Origin: an uncultured Lachnospiraceae bacterium
GTDB lineage: Bacteria; Bacillota; Clostridia; Lachnospirales; Lachnospiraceae
Reading direction: 5' to 3'
NCBI GenBank assembly: GCA_910577105.1
Contig: CAJTMB010000004.1
Coordinates: forward strand, 62,001-126,000
DNA: 64,000 bases
Under the pieces are notes generated by a model. It worked only from the letters and a program-made list of their open reading frames with translations. It made no database searches and had not been told where the DNA came from. Positions 1 to 8,316 of this stretch are shown here, piece by piece (position 1 is the first letter of the stretch; every line of letters begins with the position of its first letter). A program made the translations under genes and the position numbers.

Positions 1-202
1 ACAACTGATGGAATATTGAGAAAGAGACATGAAATCACAGGGTTATGGCATGGTAATGACGTCCACACAGGTGGATGAAACGGCACAGCACTTTTACCGT
101 AAGCTGGGGTATAAGGACTGCGGCGGTTTTGTGATTGATATTCCCGCGTATGCACAGCCGATGGAAATGTTTTTTATTAAGTCTGTCCTGTCAGATTCTT
201 AA
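1..202 (+). pseudogene. GNAT acetyltransferase C-terminal remnant, in-frame stop
   Basis: The 3' end of a GNAT-family N-acetyltransferase gene enters from the left edge and ends at TAA 200-202. The readable part contains the typical GNAT C-terminal signature (TSTQVDETAQHFYRKLGY followed by a beta-strand with an MEMFFIK end). In the same frame, directly upstream of what looks like continuous family sequence (QLMEY, then ERDMKSQGYG), there is a TGA at 17-19. The gene therefore appears interrupted by a nonsense codon, unless translation restarts at ATG 29. The upstream part lies outside the window, so a sequencing error or restart cannot be excluded. Confidence 0.55.
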
Positions 203-238
203 GGAGAAGCGTTTCCGGAAAAAATAAAATTGTAGACG

Positions 239-271
239 AAAAAACAGCATGACCGAAGCCATGCTGTTTTT
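239..271. terminator. Bidirectional intrinsic terminator
   Basis: Arms AAAACAGCATG and CATGCTGTTTT flank an 8-base loop, with A-runs on the left and T-runs on the right. It lies between the converging GNAT remnant and the MFS transporter gene and can serve both. Confidence 0.8.
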
Positions 272-286
272 GCAAAATACAATGCA

Positions 287-1624
287 CTAAGCAGTTTTTT
301 CCTTTTTAGCGGGACGTACCATAAAAAGGCAGATAAGTAAAGCAATAATATAAAGTACAATTGTGGCATAAAGCACGCATTGGTAACCGCTGGGATTTAC
401 CTTTAAAATTTCCGTAGTGCCGTCTGCCAGAACGTGTTCCAAGTCTACTTCATGTCCGAAAGTATTGACAATCCAGTTTGCCATCTGGTTTCCGGTAAGA
501 CCTGCAAACGCCCATGCGGAGAGGGTAATTCCATGGATGGCGCTTATGCTTCCCATGCCGTAATGGTCGGAAAGCAGGGTGGGTACATTGGAAAAACCAC
601 CGCCGTATCCTGCATTTACCACAAAGAGCAACGCCAGCACAATAATGATTAAGAAAAGATTTCCTTCCCCTTTCTCAATACCGCTTGTAACCATGACAAG
701 CCCTGTAAAGACGATGGAAAGAATAAATATCAGTTTGTAAATGGTGTTTCTGTCTTTCATGGTATCAGCCCATGCGGAAAAACCGAGACGGCCGCCGGCA
801 TTGAAAACAGCGGAAACCGTGGAGATGATACCTACCGCGCCTGCAAGCCCAATACATTTTACAATCATTTTTTCCTGTGAAATAAGAGCAAGCCCACAGG
901 TAATGTTGATATAAAACATCAGCCAGATACCGATATAGTTGGAAATGGGTTTTGTTTTGATGGTGGCAAGGATGCCCTGACCCTTTTCCTTTTTCTGGGG
1001 TTCATGCCATCCCTCAGGCTTATTCAAAAGCAGGTGTCCGGCAAACATCATAACAAAATATACGATAGCCAAAATATAAAACATTTTGTAAACGCTGCCT
1101 TCTCCAAGTCCTTTAAGCATTGCCTGCATAATAGGGCTGGCAATTGCTTTTGCAGCGCCAAAACCGGCAACCGCAAGACCGGTGGCAAGACCTTTTCTGT
1201 CCTCAAACCACAACATCAATGTTTTAACCGGGGATAAATAGCCTGTTCCAAGTCCGATTCCCATGATGAAACCATAGCACACATAAATACCGATTAGGGC
1301 TAGAGGACTTCCTTTGTGAAGACCGCCATAATAAATAAAGAAGCCTGTTCCCGCCATTCCAAGGGCAAAGCAGATTGCGGCAATCAAGGATGATTTGTGA
1401 ATATCTTTTTCTACGACATTACCCAGAAATGCGGCAGACATGCCAAGGAAAAAGATGGCAAAGCTGAACGCCCATTCCGTCGCCCCTTTTGTGTGGCCGA
1501 TATAGCTGGCAATTTCCTGACTGAAAATGGACCAGCAGTAAACAGTACCGATGCTGCAGTGGAGAAGAAGCGCCGGAATGGCAGCGCGTACCCACTTGTT
1601 TTGACATTTTTTCATGTTACTCAT
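287..1624 (-). CDS. OFA-family MFS transporter (oxalate/formate antiporter-like)
   Basis: A 445-residue major facilitator protein with about twelve hydrophobic segments. It resembles the OFA (oxalate:formate antiporter) family: the N-terminus contains the family-like CSIGTVYCWSIFSQ segment in the first helix, and the loop GLGTGYLSPVKTLMLWFEDRKGLATG matches the conserved OFA cytoplasmic region between helices 4 and 5. The physiological substrate is probably a small carboxylate, but the sequence does not fix it. The start at 1624 follows a GAAAGGA ribosome site. It is monocistronic, with the terminator at 239-271 downstream. Confidence 0.85.
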   Translation of the reverse strand: MSNMKKCQNKWVRAAIPALLLHCSIGTVYCWSIFSQEIASYIGHTKGATEWAFSFAIFFLGMSAAFLGNVVEKDIHKSSLIAAICFALGMAGTGFFIYYGGLHKGSPLALIGIYVCYGFIMGIGLGTGYLSPVKTLMLWFEDRKGLATGLAVAGFGAAKAIASPIMQAMLKGLGEGSVYKMFYILAIVYFVMMFAGHLLLNKPEGWHEPQKKEKGQGILATIKTKPISNYIGIWLMFYINITCGLALISQEKMIVKCIGLAGAVGIISTVSAVFNAGGRLGFSAWADTMKDRNTIYKLIFILSIVFTGLVMVTSGIEKGEGNLFLIIIVLALLFVVNAGYGGGFSNVPTLLSDHYGMGSISAIHGITLSAWAFAGLTGNQMANWIVNTFGHEVDLEHVLADGTTEILKVNPSGYQCVLYATIVLYIIALLICLFMVRPAKKEKTA

Positions 1625-1785
1625 AATCCTTTCATTGGTAATTTATCTTTTAAAATCCATTTTTCCTTTCCCCATTTTACTCCTAATTATTTCAGTTTTC
1701 AAGTATCTTTCTACGCAAGAATAGCTGTAGAAAAGTATATATCCCGGTGCTATAATAATCATAGTCAGAAACGGAGGTTGGGAAT

Positions 1786-2136
1786 ATGGAAAAAAGAATA
1801 AAAGCTTACCGGCGGTATATGGACGAGCTTCTTGACCGGCTGGAAGGGCAGGAAGAAAGAGAGGCTTCCCAAATAGAAGAGTTAAAAAGAGAACACCTGG
1901 TACAGGTTGGATTTTTCCAGCATGAAAGACTGATTCATTTGATTGTCACAGCCGTATTTGCCCTTTTGGAAATACTTTCCATGGTTCTGGCGGTAGTTTC
2001 CCAGGGAATTTTTGCGCTGCTGCTTACGGTGGCGGTACTCATTTTGCTTGTTCCGTACATACGTCATTACTACATATTGGAAAACGAAGTGCAGAAGATG
2101 TATGGACAATACGACAGGCTATGTCATTTACTGTAA
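1786..2136 (+). CDS. Small membrane protein, two TM segments
   Basis: A 116-residue protein of unrecognised family. A charged, helical N-terminus (residues 1-45, rich in Glu, Arg and Lys) precedes two adjacent hydrophobic helices (about 47-67 and 69-92) and a short cytoplasmic tail. A good ribosome site (GGAGG) lies ahead of the ATG. It converges on the kinase gene at 2139, with only two bases between their stops. No function is proposed. Confidence 0.6.
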   Translation: MEKRIKAYRRYMDELLDRLEGQEEREASQIEELKREHLVQVGFFQHERLIHLIVTAVFALLEILSMVLAVVSQGIFALLLTVAVLILLVPYIRHYYILENEVQKMYGQYDRLCHLL

Positions 2137-2138
2137 TG

Positions 2139-2633
2139 CTATTTTGTTATATCCTGAAAAATCATATTGACGGCATCATCCAGGGAAATATCTTCCTTGA
2201 GCACGGTTTCGGGTATTATGCCTATAAAATCTTTCTCCTTCCACCAGCTACGCATTTCCGCTTCCCCGAAATCAAATCTGTTTGCTTTGGTTTCATGCCG
2301 CTTTATGGTCTCGTCAAACGGGATGTCATAATAATAAGCAAAAATTCTGTCTCCGAAAAGTTTTCGTGCAGCAGCAAAAAGAGGTTCATACCAATCCGCG
2401 TTTAATATTCCTTCCAAAATGACATATTCACAGTGACTGTATCCATATGTAATTAAATCAATCAGCAAAGGCAAGGCGGCTGTATCCCTGCCGTCATTTG
2501 CATACAGCATTTCACGTCTGACAATATCCTGCGGTATCATAAGGGTGTTTCTTCCGATTTTCCTTTGAAGCACTTTTGCAACACTTGATTTTCCGCTTCC
2601 TGAATTTCCACGTAATATAATTAAAGACGACAT
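2139..2633 (-). CDS. P-loop kinase-like protein
   Basis: A 164-residue P-loop NTPase of the small-molecule kinase type. The Walker A motif GNSGSGKSS is at residues 9-17, and an acidic hydrophobic strand VILEGIL follows in the middle. The C-terminal part (SWWKEKDFIG) resembles the lid region of kinases annotated as AAA/uridine-kinase-like. The substrate is unknown. It is transcribed alone, divergently from hsp20. Confidence 0.7.
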   Translation of the reverse strand: MSSLIILRGNSGSGKSSVAKVLQRKIGRNTLMIPQDIVRREMLYANDGRDTAALPLLIDLITYGYSHCEYVILEGILNADWYEPLFAAARKLFGDRIFAYYYDIPFDETIKRHETKANRFDFGEAEMRSWWKEKDFIGIIPETVLKEDISLDDAVNMIFQDITK

Positions 2634-2732
2634 TCATTACCTCCTAAATTCATATTTCTATTATATGTTTGTATAGTCAGCATGTAAATAAGAAAAAATA
2701 TAATAGAAGCTTTATGAATTGTTTATACAATT

Positions 2733-2759
2733 TTAGCACTCGCCTGTTGACAGTGCTAA
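2733..2759. promoter_or_regulatory. CIRCE operator (HrcA site) for hsp20
   Basis: TTAGCACTC, nine bases, then CAGTGCTAA: this matches the CIRCE consensus inverted repeat with one mismatch in the right arm (C for G). It overlaps the -35 box of the hsp20 promoter, the usual position for HrcA repression. Confidence 0.9.
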
Positions 2760-2775
2760 CAATGCGTGTTATATT
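2747..2775 (+). promoter_or_regulatory. Sigma-A promoter of hsp20
   Basis: TTGACA at 2747-2752, a 17-base spacer and TATATT at 2770-2775. The -35 box lies inside the CIRCE operator, so HrcA binding should block polymerase. Confidence 0.85.
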
Positions 2776-2835
2776 ACAAATATAACAATAAACAAAACCG
2801 CTAAGGCGGATAAGAAATGAATGGAGGAATGACTT

Positions 2836-3282
2836 ATGATGTTACCTAGCATTTTTAATGATGATTTATTTGATGAAGTGATGAATATGCCTTTCGGAGG
2901 TGATTTCTTTGGTGACCGTGCTTCTTACGGAAAGCCGGTGAAAAGCCTGATGAAGACAGACATTAAGGAAACACAGGATGGATTTGAACTGGACATTGAT
3001 TTGCCCGGATACCGAAAAGAAGAAGTAAATGCCCATTTGGAAAACGGTTACCTGACTGTCACTGCTTCCAAAGAAAGAAACGAGGATGAGCAGGACAAGA
3101 GTGGAAGGTACATCCGCAGGGAAAGATATACGGGAAGCTGTACCAGAAGCTTTTATGTAGGCGATGCCATCACAGAAGAAGATATCCATGCCAAATACGA
3201 AGACGGCATCCTGAAGCTGTCCGTTCCCAAAAAAGAAGAAAAGAAAGTGGAAGCACGCAAATATATTGCAATAGAAGGCTAA
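2836..3282 (+). CDS. hsp20: Hsp20/alpha-crystallin small heat shock protein
   Basis: A 148-residue small heat shock protein, an ATP-independent holdase that binds unfolding proteins in the cytoplasm. A short N-terminal region (MMLPSIFNDDLFDEV) is followed by an alpha-crystallin domain from about residue 36 (MKTDIKETQDGFELDIDLPG) to the end, with the LPGYRKEEV and GILKLSVPKK strands typical of the family. It is controlled by the CIRCE operator at 2733-2759 and ended by the terminator at 3294. It forms a single-gene unit. Confidence 0.95.
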   Translation: MMLPSIFNDDLFDEVMNMPFGGDFFGDRASYGKPVKSLMKTDIKETQDGFELDIDLPGYRKEEVNAHLENGYLTVTASKERNEDEQDKSGRYIRRERYTGSCTRSFYVGDAITEEDIHAKYEDGILKLSVPKKEEKKVEARKYIAIEG

Positions 3283-3293
3283 GGAAAACAATA

Positions 3294-3325
3294 GACCGGC
3301 GGAAATGCTGCCGCCGGTTTTATTT
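3294..3325 (+). terminator. hsp20 intrinsic terminator
   Basis: ACCGGCGG (3295-3302) and CCGCCGGT (3311-3318) with an 8-base loop, followed by a T-rich tail that runs directly into the left arm of the long palindrome. Confidence 0.85.
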
Positions 3326-3505
3326 CCGTATTTTACATGACAGCAGCCCCAGCGTGCATTTGTTCCAACAGGACACGTTCTCACTCGGGTAAAAACACAG
3401 CGGTACATAGGAGGTTAAAATACAACCTCCAAGTACCGGTGTTTTTACACGGTCCTTTATGGAATCAAATGCACGCTGGGGCTGCTGCCATGTAAAATAC
3501 GGAAA
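3323..3505 (-). repeat. Long palindromic element, copy 1 (inverted orientation)
   Basis: A 183-bp imperfect palindrome. The outer 40-bp arms pair with one mismatch, then a shorter interrupted stem leads to an inner hairpin GGAGGTT/AACCTCC with a 7-base loop. Its core matches copies at 15569, 28163 and 50622 but in the opposite orientation. It fills the gap between the hsp20 terminator and the promoter of the oligoendopeptidase gene. No protein is assigned to it. Confidence 0.9.
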
Positions 3506-3521
3506 CTCCGGTAAGAAACAG

Positions 3522-3550
3522 TTGAAAACATTTGTCAATAGTAATATTAT
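3522..3550 (+). promoter_or_regulatory. Probable promoter of oligoendopeptidase gene
   Basis: TTGAAA (3522-3527), a 17-base spacer and TATTAT (3545-3550), starting 17 bases after the end of palindrome copy 1. The leader to the gene is about 100 bases. Confidence 0.6.
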
Positions 3551-3656
3551 AAATAGTAAGACATATGTGGATTCCGGTGGGGGAAGCCTTTGCTGAACAC
3601 GATTTTTTTATGGGCATCCTCAATCTGAATTTGTACAAAAAGAAATGGAGGCCAAT

Positions 3657-5339
3657 ATGAAGTTTAAAGACATGCCTTACCAAAGAGTCGACTTTGACAA
3701 GGTCGGTGAAGAGTTTAAACAGTTAATGGCAGAGTTTGATGCAGCGAAAAGCGGTGAAGAGCAGTTTGAAGTACACAAAAAGTACTATGATTTGACAGAC
3801 AGGGTTTCCACCATGATGACGATTGCCCATATCCGTCATGATGTGGATACAACGGATGCTTTTTACGATGCAGAGCAGGCATACTATGATGAAAAAGGAC
3901 CGGAGTACAAAAATCAGGTAGTAGCTTATTTGAAAAAAATGTACGAATCACCGTATCGTGACTATCTGGAAAAAAGGATAGGGCCGGTTGCTTTTAAAAA
4001 CATGGAATTGAGTTTAAAGTCTTTTGATGAAAAACTGATTCCTCTGATGCAGGAAGAAAATGCCCTGACTACGGAATATGACAAATTGATTGCCGGCGCA
4101 AAAATCGAATGGGAGGGAGAAACCTTTAACCTTTCCCTGATGCGTCCGTATTTAATCCATGTTGACAGACATGTGCGTAGGAAAGCATGGGATAAGGTTG
4201 CGGTTTTCTTTGAAGAAAATGCGGACAAGCTGGATGAAATCTATGACAAGCTGGTGAAAAACAGGGATGCACAGGCAAAAACCATGGGCTATCAAAATTA
4301 TCTGGAACTCGGCTATTACCGCATGCAGAGAAACTGTTACGGGCAGGCCGACGTGGAAAATTTTCGCAGGCAGGTGAAAAAGGATTTTGTGCCTTTTGCC
4401 GAAAAACTGCATGAGCGCAGAAGGCAGCGTCTGGGCATAGATAAGCTTTCTTTTGAAGATGAAGGCGTTTACTTTTTAAACGGCAATCCCAAACCGACAG
4501 GAACGCCGGAAGAAATCATGCAGAGCGGACAGAAAATGTATTCCGAGCTTTCTAGCGAGACAAAAGAGTTTTTTGATTTCATGATGGAAAATGAGTTGTT
4601 TGACGTGCTGGGCAGAAAGACTAAAAAAGCAGGCGGCTATATGACGTATCTGCCGGTATATCATTCTCCCTTTATCTTCGCCAACTTTAACGGCACGGAT
4701 GGGGACATCAATGTCATCACCCATGAATGCGGACATGCTTTTCAAGGTTACGTTTCCGGAAAAGACCCCATCCGTGAGCACAGTGACATTACGATGGAAA
4801 CGGCGGAAATTCATTCCATGTCCATGGAGTTTTTTACGGAAAAGTGGATGGAGTTATTTTTCGGGGAAAGGGCAGAGGACTATCTTGCCATGCATTTGGA
4901 GGATTCGGCGGCTTTTATTCCCTATGGATGTATGGTGGACGAATTTCAGCATATTGTCTATGAGAATCCCGGCATGACCCCGAAGGAGAGAAAAGAAGCC
5001 TGGACGAAGCTGGAGAAGGAGTACAAACCGCATCTGGATTACGGCGACTGTAAATTCTTTGCAGAAGGAGGATACTGGCAGAGGCAGCCCCATATCTTTG
5101 ACTATCCGCTTTATTATATCGATTATTGCATCGCACAGACCTGCGCTTTGCAGTATAAAACCATGATGGACGACGATTATAAGGCGGCATGGAGCAGTTA
5201 CTTAAAGCTTTGTGAACTTTCGGCAAGTGATTTCTTTACCAATCTGGTAAAAATGGTTGGCCTGGAAAATCCGTTTGAGGATGGCAGCATCAAAAAGATG
5301 GTTGACAAATTAGAAAAAAGATACAGCCGGCTTATTTAG
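3657..5339 (+). CDS. pepF: M3-family oligoendopeptidase F
   Basis: A 560-residue zinc metallopeptidase of the M3 family that cleaves short peptides in the cytoplasm. The zinc motif HECGH begins at residue 356 (THECGHAFQGY), followed by the second ligand region ETAEIHSMSMEFF. Length and order match clostridial oligoendopeptidase F. The start at 3657 is preferred over the in-frame ATG at 3645 because GGAG lies about six bases upstream of it. Its stop lies inside the terminator shared with the convergent degV gene. Confidence 0.92.
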   Translation: MKFKDMPYQRVDFDKVGEEFKQLMAEFDAAKSGEEQFEVHKKYYDLTDRVSTMMTIAHIRHDVDTTDAFYDAEQAYYDEKGPEYKNQVVAYLKKMYESPYRDYLEKRIGPVAFKNMELSLKSFDEKLIPLMQEENALTTEYDKLIAGAKIEWEGETFNLSLMRPYLIHVDRHVRRKAWDKVAVFFEENADKLDEIYDKLVKNRDAQAKTMGYQNYLELGYYRMQRNCYGQADVENFRRQVKKDFVPFAEKLHERRRQRLGIDKLSFEDEGVYFLNGNPKPTGTPEEIMQSGQKMYSELSSETKEFFDFMMENELFDVLGRKTKKAGGYMTYLPVYHSPFIFANFNGTDGDINVITHECGHAFQGYVSGKDPIREHSDITMETAEIHSMSMEFFTEKWMELFFGERAEDYLAMHLEDSAAFIPYGCMVDEFQHIVYENPGMTPKERKEAWTKLEKEYKPHLDYGDCKFFAEGGYWQRQPHIFDYPLYYIDYCIAQTCALQYKTMMDDDYKAAWSSYLKLCELSASDFFTNLVKMVGLENPFEDGSIKKMVDKLEKRYSRLI

Positions 5340-5354
5340 CCGGCTGTTTTTTTT
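5324..5354. terminator. Shared bidirectional terminator
   Basis: CAGCCGGC (5324-5331) and GCCGGCTG (5339-5346) followed by eight T. The stop codons of both the oligoendopeptidase and the convergent degV gene fall within this hairpin. Confidence 0.85.
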
Positions 5355-6213
5355 GACCGTAATATAAGATGCCAAGGGCGCCCGGACCTGCATGGGTGCC
5401 GATACTGGGGCTGATGTCATTGATAATGACATTGGTGAAAGGGGTTTCTTCTTTGACCAGTTCTGCAACCAGTTCCGCGTCCGCAAGGCAGTTGCCGTGA
5501 ACAATGCCCACGGGAAGGGAATAGTCAGTGTTTTCTTCCAGCGTTGCCTTCATACGCTCCACCAGGGTATGAAGGGATTTCTTCCTGCCGCGTGCCGTGC
5601 CTGCGGAAGAAAGGGTTCCGGCTTCGCTGACATAAAGAAAAGGCTTCAGGTTTAATGCGCTGCCCACCAGCGCCGTGGTTTTGCTCACCCTGCCGCCTCT
5701 TTGTAAATGGAAGAGGTCATCCACGGTAAACTGCACATTGATGTGATTTTTAAATTCTTCGATTTCGGAAACCACCTGCTCATAGGAAGCCCCGTTTTCT
5801 TTTAAGCGGTTTGCATGGATAACCATGATGGATTCCCCGAGGGAAACATTCAGTGAGTCAATGACGGTAATTTTGGCGTCTGTATATTCCTCCAGAAGTT
5901 CCTTTGCCACCATGCATACATTGTTGTAGCTGCCGCTTAAAGCGGAGGAAAAGCCTATGTGTATTATGTCCAGTCCCTGTTTTAGCAGGGCGCGGAATTT
6001 ATCTTCGATGACAGCCGGGTTATTGGCTTGTGAGCCGGGAAGTTCGCCGTTTTTCATTCTCTCGTAAAATTCGGAAGGCGGCATGTTCAATTCGTCACCA
6101 TACACAGTGTCCCCAAAAGAATAATATTGGGGAATGATGGTGGTATGTAATTTTTCTATGTATTCAGCAGGTAAATCGGAATTGGAATCGGTAGTAATAC
6201 AATAATCTCTCAT
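5332..6213 (-). CDS. DegV family fatty-acid-binding protein
   Basis: A 293-residue DegV protein. The family binds a fatty acid and, as FakB, presents it to the kinase FakA for phosphorylation before phospholipid synthesis. Recognisable features are the N-terminal TTDSNSDLP segment, the GSQANNP and SSALSGSYNN regions that line the lipid pocket, and DDLFHLQRGGRVS. No fakA lies nearby. The start at 6213 follows an AGGAGGGG ribosome site. Confidence 0.9.
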   Translation of the reverse strand: MRDYCITTDSNSDLPAEYIEKLHTTIIPQYYSFGDTVYGDELNMPPSEFYERMKNGELPGSQANNPAVIEDKFRALLKQGLDIIHIGFSSALSGSYNNVCMVAKELLEEYTDAKITVIDSLNVSLGESIMVIHANRLKENGASYEQVVSEIEEFKNHINVQFTVDDLFHLQRGGRVSKTTALVGSALNLKPFLYVSEAGTLSSAGTARGRKKSLHTLVERMKATLEENTDYSLPVGIVHGNCLADAELVAELVKEETPFTNVIINDISPSIGTHAGPGALGILYYGQKKQPAK

Positions 6214-6273
6214 AAGCCCCTCCTTTTTTGTTCATAAATTATAGTATAGCATATAATTTAAAAACACGCAAAC

Positions 6274-6302
6274 TTCACAAAGTGCCGGACTTATGATATA
6301 GT
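6274..6302 (+). promoter_or_regulatory. Promoter of the DeoR-type regulator
   Basis: TTCACA (6274-6279), 17 bases, TATAGT (6297-6302), about 65 bases upstream of the regulator start. Confidence 0.6.
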
Positions 6303-6366
6303 AGAAACATAATTTGACTGAATTTGAAGGAATATTACTGAATAATATACGAAATGAGGAATTGAA

Positions 6367-7113
6367 ATGCTGACAGAGCAAAGATTTGAAGAAATTATAA
6401 AGCTGCTGGAGGAAAAAGGAACCATTACCGTACAGGAGTTGAAAGAGAAGCTGCACGCTTCCGAATCCACTATCCGCAGGGATTTGACGACGCTGCATGA
6501 CAGTGGAAGGCTTATCAAGGTATTTGGCGGCGCAGTGGCGCTGCATTCCCGTATGCACACCAAAGACGTGCAGGTGTCGGACCGTACAGGCATTCATAAA
6601 GAAGAAAAAATCCGAATTGCCAGATATGCGGCGTCCCTTATCCGGCCGGATGATTTTGTTTATCTGGATGCGGGCACGACAACAGGATACATGATAGATT
6701 ATTTAGAAGAAAAGCAGGCCGTTTATGTGACAAACGGTGTCAGTCACGCCAAACGGATGGCCGCTTTGGGATTTCAGGTTATTCTGCTTGGCGGAGAATT
6801 GAAATCCTCAACCGAGGCGGTGATTGGAAGCACAGCGCTTCTAATGCTGCAAAAATATCATTTTACCATTGGTTTTTGGGGGACGAACGGCGTCAATCAA
6901 AAAAGCGGATTCACAACACCGGACCATGATGAAGCCATGGTAAAGCAGGTTTCCATGGAACAGACGGAAAAAAGATATGTTCTCTGCGACCATGATAAGT
7001 TTAATCAGGTAAGTACGGTAACTTTCGGTTCATTTCTTTCGGCAGTGGTTATTACAGATAAAGAGGATGGAGAAGAGTTTCACAATTTAAAAAATATTAT
7101 TGTAGTCAAATAG
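6367..7113 (+). CDS. fruR: DeoR/GlpR-family transcriptional regulator of the fructose locus
   Basis: A 248-residue DeoR-family regulator. The winged helix-turn-helix spans about residues 4-57 (ELKEKLHASESTIRRDLTTLH) and the C-terminal sugar-phosphate sensor has YLDAGTTTGYM and VTNGV motifs typical of the family. In such loci the effector is usually fructose-1-phosphate or a related phosphosugar. It sits directly upstream of fruK-fruA and has its own promoter and terminator, so it is probably the local repressor. The symbol rests on context. Confidence 0.85.
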   Translation: MLTEQRFEEIIKLLEEKGTITVQELKEKLHASESTIRRDLTTLHDSGRLIKVFGGAVALHSRMHTKDVQVSDRTGIHKEEKIRIARYAASLIRPDDFVYLDAGTTTGYMIDYLEEKQAVYVTNGVSHAKRMAALGFQVILLGGELKSSTEAVIGSTALLMLQKYHFTIGFWGTNGVNQKSGFTTPDHDEAMVKQVSMEQTEKRYVLCDHDKFNQVSTVTFGSFLSAVVITDKEDGEEFHNLKNIIVVK

Positions 7114-7164
7114 CGTGAAAAGAACTTCTAAAGGATTTGTAATCGGAAACATAAAAGGAAAAAG

Positions 7165-7200
7165 AACAGGCATACTTTAAAATAAGGATGTCTGTTTTTT
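7165..7200 (+). terminator. Terminator after the DeoR regulator
   Basis: AACAGGCAT (7165-7173) pairs with ATGTCTGTT (7188-7196) with one G-U, followed by a run of T. It separates the regulator transcript from the fruK promoter. Confidence 0.7.
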
Positions 7201-7288
7201 GATTATACAACAGATAAAATGAGCATGTTTGACTGGATTTTGTTGATTATGCACAAATTTGAATGTAAATAAATGTGAATTAAATGTA

Positions 7289-7317
7289 TTGATTATGACC
7301 GATTGTGATTGTATAAT
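7289..7317 (+). promoter_or_regulatory. Promoter of the fructose PTS operon
   Basis: TTGATT (7289-7294), a 17-base spacer and a perfect TATAAT (7312-7317). The region around it is AT-rich and contains repeated AATGT/TGTGA-like words that could be operator sequence for the adjacent DeoR protein, although no clean repeat was found. Confidence 0.75.
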
Positions 7318-7378
7318 AACAATACAAATCAGATTCGTTCATATTCATTCAGACAAAATCAAAGAGGAGGTGAAAAAG

Positions 7379-8287
7379 TTGATATATACCATTACTTTTA
7401 ATCCCGCATTGGACTATATCGTATCAGTGGAGGATTTTACCATGCATCTCACCAATCGCACCGACAGCGAGACACTTTTGCCCGGCGGAAAAGGAATTAA
7501 CGTATCCATTGTACTGAAAAATCTTGGAATTAATAATACCGCGTTAGGTTTTACAGCCGGATTTACAGGTGAGGAGATAAGAAGAAGGTTGGAAGAAACC
7601 GGTATCCGCACAGAGTTTATCACGGTAAAGGATGGATTTTCCCGCATCAATGTAAAATTGAAAAATGTAGACGGAACGGAGATAAACGGCAAAGGACCCG
7701 ATATTGACAACGACAGCTTAACCAGACTTTTATGCAGGCTGGACGATTTACGGGAAGGGGATATGCTGGTTTTGGCAGGAAGCATCCCGTCATCCATCCC
7801 GGATTCCATTTACAAAGACATAATGGAAAGGTTATCCGGAAAAGGCATTACCATTGTGGTTGACGCGACAGGAGAGCTTTTGGTAAATGTGCTGTCCTTA
7901 CATCCCTTTCTGATAAAACCGAATAACCATGAACTGGGTGAGATTTTCGGGGTAACATTAAAAACGGCAGAAGAAGTGATTCCTTTTGCAAAAAAACTGC
8001 AGGAACGGGGAGCAAGAAATGTATTGGTATCCATGGCAGGGGAAGGAGCTGTTCTTGCAGCGGAGAACGGTCAGATATACCGCTTGCCGGTTCCCAGAGG
8101 CAGATTGGTGAATGCCGTAGGTGCAGGGGATTCGATGGTAGCAGGTTTTATCGCAGGATGGCTGCAAACAAAAGATTACGGTGAAGCTTTTAAAATGGGA
8201 GTTGCCGCCGGAAGCGCCAGTGCATTTTCAGAATTGCTGGCAACAAAGGAAGAAGTGGAAAATTTGTTACTGCAAATGGAAGCATAA
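7379..8287 (+). CDS. fruK: 1-phosphofructokinase
   Basis: A 302-residue PfkB-family sugar kinase that converts fructose-1-phosphate to fructose-1,6-bisphosphate. It has the N-terminal IYTITFNPALDY signature, GGKGINVS near residue 37, and the catalytic NAVGAGDSMVAGF near residue 245. The start is taken as TTG at 7379 because AGGAGGTG lies just upstream and the protein then begins like other family members; the ATG at 7259 would add an unrelated 40-residue extension lying over the promoter. First structural gene of the operon. Confidence 0.92.
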   Translation: MIYTITFNPALDYIVSVEDFTMHLTNRTDSETLLPGGKGINVSIVLKNLGINNTALGFTAGFTGEEIRRRLEETGIRTEFITVKDGFSRINVKLKNVDGTEINGKGPDIDNDSLTRLLCRLDDLREGDMLVLAGSIPSSIPDSIYKDIMERLSGKGITIVVDATGELLVNVLSLHPFLIKPNNHELGEIFGVTLKTAEEVIPFAKKLQERGARNVLVSMAGEGAVLAAENGQIYRLPVPRGRLVNAVGAGDSMVAGFIAGWLQTKDYGEAFKMGVAAGSASAFSELLATKEEVENLLLQMEA

Positions 8288-8316
8288 TCGTCATGTATAG
8301 GGAAAGAGAGGGTATT

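Noticed and set aside
7259..7378. 40-residue N-terminal extension of fruK from an upstream ATG
   Set aside because: It runs through the promoter elements at 7289-7317, and the strong ribosome site lies directly ahead of TTG 7379.
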